Shown: piece after piece, positions 6,170-12,025 of the stretch | How the letters are laid out: each line of letters opens with the position of its first letter | Numbering within the stretch: the first letter of the stretch is position 1 | NCBI GenBank assembly: GCA_964344215.1 | Contig: CAYFMP010000099.1 | Location: 1-12,025, forward strand | Length of the DNA: 12,025 bases | Source: CAYFMP01 sp964344215 | Lineage (GTDB): Bacteria; Pseudomonadota; Alphaproteobacteria; Rhodospirillales; Casp-alpha2 | Reading direction: 5' to 3' | Position numbers and translations under genes: made by a program | The notes under the pieces: generated by a model | The model's input: only the letters and a program-made list of their open reading frames with translations | Told to the model about the DNA's origin: nothing | The model's database searches: none

Positions 6170-6963
6170 TGCCGCTCGCCATCCCTTTTCCGACCATCGA
6201 TCCGGTGCTGTTCGAATTCGGCCCCGTCGTCATCCGCTGGTATGCGCTCGCCTACATCGCCGGCCTGGTGCTGGGCTGGCAGTTGCTGCGGCGGCTCGCC
6301 CGCACCTCGCCGGCCGACGTCGACGAAGCCGCAATCGACGATTTCCTGGTGTGGGCGACCATCGGCGTCGTCTTGGGCGGCCGCATTGGCTACGTGGTCT
6401 TCTACCAGCCGCAATTCTTCCTCAACAATCCGGCCACCATCTTCGCCATCTGGAAGGGCGGCATGTCCTTTCACGGCGGCTTCCTCGGCGTCGTCGTTGC
6501 CGGACTGATCTTCGTCCGTCGCCGCCGCATCGCGGCGCTGCCGTTCGGCGACATGCTGGCCTGCGCCGCACCCATCGGCCTGTTCTTCGGCCGCATCGCC
6601 AACTTCATCAACGGCGAACTGTTTGGGCGCATCGCCGACGTGCCGTGGGCGATGGTGTTCCCGCGCGGCGGGCCGTCGCCACGCCACCCGAGCCAGCTCT
6701 ACGAGGCGGCATTGGAAGGGGCGCTGCTGTTCGCGGTGCTGATGGTGCTATGGCGGATTAACGGCGTGCGCCGCCGGGCCGGACTGCTGACCGGGGCGTT
6801 TCTGGCTGGCTACGGCCTGTTCCGTACTCTCGCCGAGTTGTTCCGCCAGCCCGACGTGCATCTCGGGTTTCTCACGTTCGGCACCACCATGGGGCAGTGG
6901 CTGTCGGTGCCGATGCTGGTGGTCGGGCTTGTTCTGATCGTCAGGGCCAAGCCGGCCGATTGA
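6169..6963 (+). CDS. lgt: Prolipoprotein diacylglyceryl transferase
   Basis: Lgt moves diacylglyceryl from phosphatidylglycerol to the lipobox cysteine of prolipoproteins in the inner membrane, the first step of lipoprotein maturation. The 264-residue product is hydrophobic with about seven membrane segments. It contains the family signature GRIANFINGELFGR (141-154), with R142 matching the essential arginine of E. coli Lgt, and SFHGGFLG (100-107), with H102 matching the E. coli active-site histidine. FRQPD (225-229) lies in the late conserved loop. Its ATG shares one base with the rfaD stop (TGATG), so translation is probably coupled. The methyltransferase gene follows after 15 bp. Two lipoprotein substrates are encoded further down the same strand. 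Confidence 0.96.
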   Translation: MPLAIPFPTIDPVLFEFGPVVIRWYALAYIAGLVLGWQLLRRLARTSPADVDEAAIDDFLVWATIGVVLGGRIGYVVFYQPQFFLNNPATIFAIWKGGMSFHGGFLGVVVAGLIFVRRRRIAALPFGDMLACAAPIGLFFGRIANFINGELFGRIADVPWAMVFPRGGPSPRHPSQLYEAALEGALLFAVLMVLWRINGVRRRAGLLTGAFLAGYGLFRTLAELFRQPDVHLGFLTFGTTMGQWLSVPMLVVGLVLIVRAKPAD

Positions 6964-6978
6964 ACGGACGCGCGCGCC

Positions 6979-8058
6979 GTGAACGAGCTGGCTGCCCATC
7001 TCAAGCGCCGCATCGCCGAGGAAGGGCCGTTGTCGGTCGCCGACTACATGGAAGAGGCGTTGGCTCATCCGGAACACGGTTATTACATGCGGGACGACCC
7101 GTTGGGTCGCGGCGGCGACTTCATCACGGCGCCGGAAATCTCGCAGATGTTCGGCGAGTTGCTGGGCCTGTGGTGCGCCGTCCGTTGGAAGGCCTTGGGC
7201 CAGCCCGCGCCCGTCATCGTCGCCGAACTGGGGCCGGGCCGCGGCACCCTGATGAGCGATGCGCTGCGCGCCGCGGCGGCGGTCGAAGGGTTCGTCGAGG
7301 CGGCCTCCGTGCATTTGGTCGAGACCAGCCCGGCCTTGCGCAGGATTCAGGAAAAGACGCTGGCCGACTACGGCCCGGCCTGGTACGCCCGCCTCGAAGA
7401 CGTGCCGCCGGGACCGACGTTGCTGCTCGCCAACGAGTTCTTCGATGCCCTGCCGGTCTACCAGTTCGAGAAGACGGCGGACGGTTGGCGCGAACGGCTT
7501 GTCGACGTTGACGCCGACGGTGAGGCTTTTCGCTTCGTGCTGGCGGCCGAGCCGGTCGAAGAGCCGCCGTTGGCGCCGAGCGTCGTCGACGCCGCCGACG
7601 GCAGCATCGCCGAGGCCTCGCCGGCCTGCTGGTCGGTGATGGAGGTGCTGGCCGAGCGGTTGGGCCGGCATTCGGGCGCGGCGCTGGTCGTCGATTACGG
7701 CCACGCGGAAAGCGCCGCCGGCGATACCGTGCAGGCGGTCAAGGACCACGCCTATGCCGACGTTCTGGCCGATCCGGGCGACGCCGACCTCACTACCCAT
7801 GTCGATTTCGCGGCGCTGGCCGAGGTCGCCCGCAAAGCAGGCGCCGTCGTCCACGGCCCGGTCGAGCAGGGCAGGTTTCTGGCCGCCATGAGCATCGGGG
7901 CGCGGGCCGAGACGCTGATCGCCGGCGCCCGCCCCGAACAGGCGGAAGCGGTGCGCAGCGCCTACCGCCGCCTGACCGGCGCCGAGGAGATGGGCAGGCT
8001 GTTCAAGGTCCTGGCGGTGGCCGGGCCGGGGCTCGGCAGGCCGCCCGGTTTCGGTTGA
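6979..8058 (+). CDS. SAM-dependent methyltransferase, NDUFAF7/MidA family
   Basis: This 359-residue protein belongs to the NDUFAF7/MidA (COG1565) methyltransferases. Mitochondrial NDUFAF7 dimethylates an arginine of the complex I subunit NDUFS2; the bacterial role is unproven, with complex I the obvious candidate. Visible marks are GPLSVADYMEEAL near the N-terminus, PEHGYYMRDDPLGRGGDFITAPEISQMFGE (31-60), the SAM-binding strand-loop VAELGPGRGTL (81-91) and LANEFFDALPV (150-160). The late part has VVDYGHA and the THVDFAAL segment typical of the family. The start is GTG at 6979, 15 bp after the lgt stop, with only a weak ribosome binding site, so coupling to lgt is likely. Gene order lgt, this gene, pgeF is common in alphaproteobacteria. 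Confidence 0.92.
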   Translation: MNELAAHLKRRIAEEGPLSVADYMEEALAHPEHGYYMRDDPLGRGGDFITAPEISQMFGELLGLWCAVRWKALGQPAPVIVAELGPGRGTLMSDALRAAAAVEGFVEAASVHLVETSPALRRIQEKTLADYGPAWYARLEDVPPGPTLLLANEFFDALPVYQFEKTADGWRERLVDVDADGEAFRFVLAAEPVEEPPLAPSVVDAADGSIAEASPACWSVMEVLAERLGRHSGAALVVDYGHAESAAGDTVQAVKDHAYADVLADPGDADLTTHVDFAALAEVARKAGAVVHGPVEQGRFLAAMSIGARAETLIAGARPEQAEAVRSAYRRLTGAEEMGRLFKVLAVAGPGLGRPPGFG

Positions 8059-8076
8059 CGGGTAGGCGCTCCCGCT

Positions 8077-8105
8077 TTGCAAACGGCGGCGAATGGCCCG
8101 ATAAT
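8077..8105 (+). promoter_or_regulatory. Candidate internal promoter, leaderless for pgeF
   Basis: TTGCAA (8077-8082), a 17-bp spacer and GATAAT (8100-8105) make a strong sigma-70-type match in the 53-bp gap before pgeF. The expected start, about 7 nt past the -10, falls on or beside the pgeF ATG at 8112. No Shine-Dalgarno sequence precedes that ATG, which fits a leaderless mRNA. Confidence 0.5.
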
Positions 8106-8111
8106 CCGGCC

Positions 8112-8879
8112 ATGCTGAAATCTCAGGTTCTGAACGGATCGGGACGCATCCACCACGCCTTCTTCACACGCCAGGGCGGCGTCAGCGACGGCCTGTTCGC
8201 TTCGCTCAACTGCGGTTTCGGGTCGGGCGACGACGCCGAGCGGGTGCGCGAGAACCGCTCCCGCGCCATGCGAGTCTTCGACCTTGAGGCCGACAACCTG
8301 ACCACCGTTCACCAAGTCCACTCGGCCGCCGCCGTCGCCGTCGACGAGCCGTGGCCCTTGCAGGCGCGGCCCCGGGCCGACGGGTTGGTCACCGACCGCC
8401 CCGGCATCGCTTTGGGCGTGCTGACCGCCGATTGCGCGCCGGTGCTGTTGGCTGACGAGGAGGCCGGCGTCATCGGCGCCGCCCACGCCGGCTGGCGCGG
8501 CGCCAAGGATGGCATCGTCGAGGCTACCGTCGAGGCGATGACCGGCCTCGGCGCGCGGCCCGAGCGGATCGTCGCCGCCGTCGGCCCATGCATCGCGCAA
8601 GGGTCTTATGAGGTCGGGCCCGAGTTCGAGGCCGCCTTTGCCGCCGCCGACCCGGCCAACGCCGGCTATTTCATCGCTGCCGGGCGACCCGACCATTTCA
8701 TGTTCGACCTGTCCGGATACGTCGCCGACCGGGTCCGCGGCCTTGGCCTCGAGGCGGTCGAGGTGCTGGACTGCGACACCTGCGCCGACGATAGGCGTTT
8801 CTTCAGCTATCGCCGCGCCACGCAGCGCGGCGAGGACGACTACGGGCGGGGGCTGTCGGCCATCGCGCTCGACGGATAG
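8112..8879 (+). CDS. pgeF: Peptidoglycan editing factor PgeF (YfiH/laccase-domain)
   Basis: PgeF removes wrongly incorporated amino acids from cytosolic peptidoglycan precursors; members of the YfiH/DUF152 family have also been reported as polyphenol oxidases or purine nucleoside-acting enzymes. The 255-residue length is typical. The three metal ligands are visible: H70 in VHQVHS, C108 in TADCAPVLL (106-114) and H125 in AAHAGWRGAKDGIVEATV (123-140). GPCI (158-161) and the late CDTCADDRRFFSYRR (221-235) complete the family pattern. The ATG at 8112 is preferred: it gives the usual N-terminus leading into HHAFFTRQGG, whereas the upstream TTG at 8055 would add 19 unusual residues. It may be transcribed from its own promoter at 8077-8105. 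Confidence 0.94.
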   Translation: MLKSQVLNGSGRIHHAFFTRQGGVSDGLFASLNCGFGSGDDAERVRENRSRAMRVFDLEADNLTTVHQVHSAAAVAVDEPWPLQARPRADGLVTDRPGIALGVLTADCAPVLLADEEAGVIGAAHAGWRGAKDGIVEATVEAMTGLGARPERIVAAVGPCIAQGSYEVGPEFEAAFAAADPANAGYFIAAGRPDHFMFDLSGYVADRVRGLGLEAVEVLDCDTCADDRRFFSYRRATQRGEDDYGRGLSAIALDG

Positions 8880-8890
8880 GGGGCAGGAAG

Positions 8891-10042
8891 ATGGCCATCC
8901 ATTTCAGCGAGGGCGAACTGGCCGAGCGCCGAGCTCGCGCCTGCGCCGCCATGGCCGAGGCCGGACTCGACGGGCTGTTGATGTTCCGCCAGGAGAGCAT
9001 GTTCTATCTGACCGGCTACGACACCTTCGGCTACGTCTTCTTCCAGTGCCTCTATCTCGGCGCCGACGGCGCCATGACCCTGCTGACCCGCGCTCCCGAC
9101 CTGCGCCAGGCCCGCCATACCTCGGTGGTCGAGGATATCCGCATCTGGGTCGATCGGCCGGACGCGTCGCCGGCCGACGAGTTGTGCGACATCCTCGATG
9201 AACACGGCGGCCGCGGGGCGGTGCTCGGCGTCGAATGGGAAGCCTACGGCCTGACGGCCCGCAACGGCCAGCGGCTGGCCGCCGCGCTCGACGGGTTCTG
9301 CCGGACGACCGACGCCTCCGACCTGGTCAACCGCCTGCGCGCCGTCAAAAGCCCGGCCGAGATCGCTTTCGTGCGACGCGCTGCCGAACTGGCCGACGAC
9401 GCCTACGACGCGGCACTCGAGCTGACCGTGGCCGGCGCCTTCGAAGGCGATATCCTGGCCGCCATGCAGGGTGCGGTGTTTAGCGGCGGCGGCGACTATC
9501 CGGGCAACGAATACATCATCGGCTCGGGGCGCGACGCGCTGTTGTGCCGCTATTACACCGGGCGGCGCGATCTCGACGCCCGCGACCAGTTGACGCTCGA
9601 ATGGGCCGGCGCCTATCGCCACTACCACGCCGCCATGATGCGGACCTTTGTCATCGGCGAGCCGCCAACGGCGCAGCGGGCCATGTTCGACGTCGCCGCC
9701 GAGGCCTTGGACGCGGTCAAAGAGGCGATTAGGCCGGGCAACACCTTCGGCGATCCGTTCGACGCCCACGCCCGCGTCATGGACGCTGCCGGCATGAGCC
9801 GGAATCGCCTCAACGCCTGCGGCTACGGCCTCGGCACGACGTATTCCCCCAACTGGATGGACTGGCCGATGATGTATCACGGCAATCCGGCGACGATCGA
9901 ACCGAACATGGTGATCTTCTGCCACATGATTCTGTTCGATTCCGACGCCGGACTGGCCATGACCCTGGGTGAAACCGTGCTGGTGACGAAAGACGGTCGC
10001 GAGCGGCTGTCGCGGTCGCCGCTGGAACTGGTGGTCAAGTAG
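8891..10042 (+). CDS. M24-fold (creatinase/aminopeptidase P) hydrolase without metal ligands
   Basis: The 383-residue protein has a creatinase-type N-terminal domain (about 10-140), then the linker RLRAVKSPAEIAFVRRAAELAD and a pita-bread M24 domain (about 155-375). In metal-dependent aminopeptidase P and prolidase the ligands are Asp, Asp, His, Glu, Glu. By motif alignment the matching places here hold E237 and A248 (in EWAGAYRHYHAAMMRT), Y312 (in CGYGLG), H345 (in EPNMVIFCHM) and G360. A metallopeptidase is therefore unlikely. The GYxxGxxYxPxW pattern at 311-322 resembles, from memory, ectoine-hydrolase (DoeA)-like members, which hydrolyse a non-peptide amidine without metal; creatinase is another metal-free relative. 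The gene is 11 bp after pgeF with GGGGGCAGGAAG upstream. Automatic annotation would probably say Xaa-Pro peptidase. Substrate unknown. Confidence 0.85.
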   Translation: MAIHFSEGELAERRARACAAMAEAGLDGLLMFRQESMFYLTGYDTFGYVFFQCLYLGADGAMTLLTRAPDLRQARHTSVVEDIRIWVDRPDASPADELCDILDEHGGRGAVLGVEWEAYGLTARNGQRLAAALDGFCRTTDASDLVNRLRAVKSPAEIAFVRRAAELADDAYDAALELTVAGAFEGDILAAMQGAVFSGGGDYPGNEYIIGSGRDALLCRYYTGRRDLDARDQLTLEWAGAYRHYHAAMMRTFVIGEPPTAQRAMFDVAAEALDAVKEAIRPGNTFGDPFDAHARVMDAAGMSRNRLNACGYGLGTTYSPNWMDWPMMYHGNPATIEPNMVIFCHMILFDSDAGLAMTLGETVLVTKDGRERLSRSPLELVVK

Positions 10043-10111
10043 GTGCCACACGTCTTCATCCTGTTGGCGTTCGTGCTGCTGGGGGTGCTGGCGACCTGTG
10101 TGATAACCTGA
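10043..10111 (+). CDS. Possible 22-residue hydrophobic peptide
   Basis: A GTG directly after the stop of the M24-fold gene opens a 22-codon frame ending TGA at 10109-10111, 4 nt before the ATG of the next lipoprotein gene. The peptide is almost entirely hydrophobic (VFILLAFVLLGVLATCVIT) and could span a membrane; LATC near its end is lipobox-like. There is no clear ribosome binding site, so it would depend on termination-reinitiation. It may act as a coupling leader, be a tiny membrane peptide, or be chance. Confidence 0.22.
   Translation: MPHVFILLAFVLLGVLATCVIT
10099..10107 (+). promoter_or_regulatory. Candidate extended -10 before lipoprotein A
   Basis: TG-t-GATAAC (10099-10107) fits an extended -10 element, with expected initiation about 10113-10114, next to the ATG at 10116. 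I see no matching -35. As with pgeF, the downstream ATG lacks a Shine-Dalgarno sequence, so a near-leaderless transcript is possible. Confidence 0.25.
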
Positions 10112-10115
10112 AGCC

Positions 10116-11132
10116 ATGCCCGGTCGATTCCCGAGGTTCCTGTCGATAGCGTGCCTGGCGGCCGTCGTCGCCGCCTGCGGCGATTTGCCGCGTCCCTTCA
10201 AGCGCACCTACGCGACCCCGCCCAACCCGTTGGTCGAAGAGGGTGTGCAGGGCGGCGTCTGGGTCGACGAGGTCGAGGGGCCGCCAGTGCCGATGGCGAG
10301 GCTGCTGGCCGATTCGGTGGCCAGGGAGCTCGGCAAGCTCGAGGTGCCGGCTTTCACCGGCAAGCGCCGGCCGACCCATTATGTCCTGAAGGGCGAAGCG
10401 GTGCGCAACGTCTCGCCCGAGGTGCCTTACGTGGTGCAGGTCCATTGGACCCTGCTCGACCGTTCCGGCAACCGGGTCGGAATTCACAGCCAAGGAGTAA
10501 CGGCAACCAACTGGGAGTGGGACTACGGATCGCCGAAGGTGGTGCGCGAGGTCGGCGAGGCATCGGCGACCGCCATCGCCGCCCTCGTTCAGGCCGACGA
10601 TCCGACCCTCAAACCCGTCCGGACCGCCACCGCCACCGGCCTGTGGGTCAAGCCGATCGACGGCGCGCCCGGTGACGGCGACGTTGCACTGACCCGCGCT
10701 ATCAGGATCGCGCTGGCCGGGGCCGGCACCGACGTCGTCTCCGAAAAGACGAAAGCCCGTTATGTTCTCGACGGCTCGGTTCGCCTTAGCCCGCCTCGCG
10801 GCGCCGGCCAGCGGGTCGAGATCGTGTGGGTCGTGCGCACGCCGGCCGGCAACGAGATCGGCCGCGCCGCCCAGGCCAATACGGTGCCGGTCGGAACTTT
10901 CGACCGGCGCTGGGGAAACCTGGCGGCGTTGGTGGCGGCTGCCGCCGTCGGCGGTATTCGGGACATCGTCGACGCCGCGTCGGATGCGGCCGATTCGGGT
11001 GGAACGCACCCCCGCATCCTGAAAACGAACCTGCCGTTCGGACCCGCAGGGGTCGACCTGCCCCTGCCCGAACCCCCTCCAGACCCGCGGTTGCCAAGGC
11101 TTCCGGGCCGCGCCCCGCCGCCGCCCGGTTGA
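10116..11132 (+). CDS. Lipoprotein A, two copies of an unrecognised domain
   Basis: This 338-residue protein has a lipoprotein signal: basic MPGRFPRF, a hydrophobic stretch, and the lipobox VAAC with C21 as lipidation site, so it is an envelope lipoprotein and a substrate of Lgt. I do not recognise a named family. Residues 47-159 and 175-287 read as two copies of one domain. Shared elements in order are a strand (GVWVDEVEG / GLWVKPIDG), an Ala-rich helix, YVLxGxxV (89-96 / 216-222), a strand ending W-x-x-x-[DT]-x-x-G-[NT] (W111 / W238), V/IG, a conserved Gln (Q126 / Q253), Trp (W133, W135 / W266) and a final helix. A Pro-rich tail fills 290-338. The strand-helix-strand pattern loosely recalls ABC-transport auxiliary lipoproteins such as PqiC. 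The start is the first ATG after an in-frame stop; no Shine-Dalgarno sequence is seen. Confidence 0.8.
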   Translation: MPGRFPRFLSIACLAAVVAACGDLPRPFKRTYATPPNPLVEEGVQGGVWVDEVEGPPVPMARLLADSVARELGKLEVPAFTGKRRPTHYVLKGEAVRNVSPEVPYVVQVHWTLLDRSGNRVGIHSQGVTATNWEWDYGSPKVVREVGEASATAIAALVQADDPTLKPVRTATATGLWVKPIDGAPGDGDVALTRAIRIALAGAGTDVVSEKTKARYVLDGSVRLSPPRGAGQRVEIVWVVRTPAGNEIGRAAQANTVPVGTFDRRWGNLAALVAAAAVGGIRDIVDAASDAADSGGTHPRILKTNLPFGPAGVDLPLPEPPPDPRLPRLPGRAPPPPG

Positions 11133-11293
11133 AGAGACCCTTTTCGATGAAATTTGCAGGCCATGCTGGTACATTTTTCGAACGAATGGAAATTGCGCCG
11201 TTGATGGGGCTGGCTGCTCGCACGACTCACCGTCGCCGCTTGACAGCGGAGGGTGTCGTGCGCCGCCGGGCGGTGCCTTCGGGGTGGGGAAAG

Positions 11294-12025
11294 ATGCAAC
11301 GTCGTGTGGGCAGTCTGCTGCTGGCGCTCCTGGTTGTGCAGGGACTCGGCGGGTGCATTTCGACGGCGAGTAAGCCGACCCCGCCACCGAGCGCCGAAGT
11401 CGAGCCGGCGCCAATGATCGATTCCGCCAACCTCATCTTCGTGGTTCCCGTTTCCGGCCTGGAGGGGCCGTCGAGCATCGTTCTCGCCGACGCCGTCGCA
11501 GCGTCGCTGCGCGATACGCTGCAACCGGCGATCCTTGCCGCCCGGCCCAACGACAAAGGGCCGACTATCGCCGGCCGCATCGTCAGGATCGAGGACCGAG
11601 GATCGGTGATGTGGCTGATCGTCACCTGGGAACTGCTGACGCCGTACGGCACTGCCGTCGCCGAATACGTCCAAGAGATCGTCGTCGATCGGGAAATGTG
11701 GAGGAAGGGGGCGGCCGAGGCCGTCAACCTGGTGGTCTCGGACGCCGCTCCTAACATTCTGCGGATGGTTGCCGATCATGTCGGACCGATGCCGATCGTC
11801 GAAGCGGCGCCGGAGCCGGCGGCCGAACCGCTGGCCCCGCCGCCCGAACCCGAGCTCGAGCCGGTCCCGACAACCGTCGCACCGCCGCCTCAACCGGCAC
11901 CGGAACCCGAGCCGAAGCAGGCCGCCGCCGTCGATCTCGAACCGCCATCGGTGGAAATCAACGACAGGGCGCTAGCCCGAAAGATTCACGAAGGGGTACC
12001 GCCAAGACCTTATAATCCGTTATGA
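11294..12025 (+). CDS. Lipoprotein B, one copy of the same domain, Pro/Glu-rich tail
   Basis: The 243-residue product starts MQRRVGSLLLALLVVQGLGGC, with lipobox LGGC and C21 as lipidation site. An in-frame ATG at 11147 would add 49 basic residues and bury the signal peptide, so 11294 is chosen; GTGGGGA lies upstream. Residues 46-159 match the repeated domain of lipoprotein A at nearly identical offsets: strand IFVVPVSG (48-55), helix LADAVAASL (64-72), W112, LLTPYG (114-119), Q127, W136 and a final helix to about 159. Residues 165-222 are rich in Pro, Glu and Ala, probably an extended linker reaching across the periplasm, and the protein ends with a short charged segment and PPRPYNPL. It lies 161 bp after lipoprotein A, in a gap with a local AT-rich patch but no convincing promoter. 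Family unrecognised. Confidence 0.78.
   Translation: MQRRVGSLLLALLVVQGLGGCISTASKPTPPPSAEVEPAPMIDSANLIFVVPVSGLEGPSSIVLADAVAASLRDTLQPAILAARPNDKGPTIAGRIVRIEDRGSVMWLIVTWELLTPYGTAVAEYVQEIVVDREMWRKGAAEAVNLVVSDAAPNILRMVADHVGPMPIVEAAPEPAAEPLAPPPEPELEPVPTTVAPPPQPAPEPEPKQAAAVDLEPPSVEINDRALARKIHEGVPPRPYNPL

Noticed and set aside
6748..8082. Minus-strand open frame of 444 codons opposite lgt and the methyltransferase
   Set aside because: Antisense to genes with strong motifs; translation rich in Arg, Gly, Gln and His with no recognisable domain.
3552..10042. A creatine-to-glycine route from the creatinase-fold enzyme plus the sarcosine-oxidase-type enzyme
   Set aside because: Tempting because creatinase yields sarcosine, but the two genes lie on opposite strands about 4 kb apart, and the M24-fold motifs look closer to ectoine-hydrolase-like proteins than to creatinase.
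8840..10207. Minus-strand open frame of 455 codons opposite the M24-fold gene
   Set aside because: Shadow of a well-supported gene; no domain, no ribosome binding site and biased composition.
11240..11245. TTGACA as a -35 element for lipoprotein B
   Set aside because: The hexamer is perfect, but the region 16-18 bp downstream is GC-only with no -10 resemblance.
11147..11293. Upstream ATG at 11147 as start of lipoprotein B
   Set aside because: It adds 49 Arg-rich residues ahead of a signal peptide whose lipobox cysteine is ideally placed at residue 21 from the ATG at 11294.

Overview
The window is high-GC and gene-dense, and reads as a chromosomal segment of an alphaproteobacterium, probably Rhodospirillales-like. 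The reasons are the neighbourhood (UbiK/BMFP, YbjN and ProC on one side; Lgt, an NDUFAF7/MidA-type methyltransferase and PgeF on the other), the GTG starts and the codon use. No RNA gene, CRISPR array, insertion sequence or phage gene is visible. This looks like a core-genome region with a few lineage-specific insertions.

Left block (68-1084, minus strand): a TetR-fold regulator followed closely by a CsaA-type tRNA-binding-domain protein. Divergent from the regulator is an uncharacterised gene (1263-1979, or from 1227) whose product has a dense His/Tyr cluster. The shared upstream region carries a perfect 10-bp inverted repeat that overlaps a candidate promoter of the regulator.

Middle block (1998-5029, all minus strand, transcribed right to left): ubiK, a covalent-flavin sarcosine-oxidase-type oxidoreductase, ybjN, proC. 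The oxidoreductase is 11 bp after ubiK. A 197-bp gap with a 9-bp dyad and one perfect DnaA-box 9-mer separates it from ybjN.

Right block (5183-12025, all plus strand): rfaD/hldD (LPS heptose epimerase), lgt (lipoprotein diacylglyceryl transferase, start overlapping the rfaD stop), the NDUFAF7-type methyltransferase, pgeF (peptidoglycan editing), an M24-fold hydrolase without its metal ligands, then two lipoproteins. Well-formed divergent promoters sit between ubiK and rfaD. Much of this block concerns the envelope: LPS core, lipoprotein maturation, peptidoglycan quality control and two lipoproteins.

The strongest novelty candidates are: (1) the two adjacent lipoproteins, which share one unrecognised ~110-residue domain, present twice in the first and once in the second; (2) the M24-fold enzyme, in which all five metal-ligand positions appear changed; (3) the His-rich uncharacterised protein and its divergent regulator; (4) a promoter in front of pgeF that would give a leaderless mRNA.
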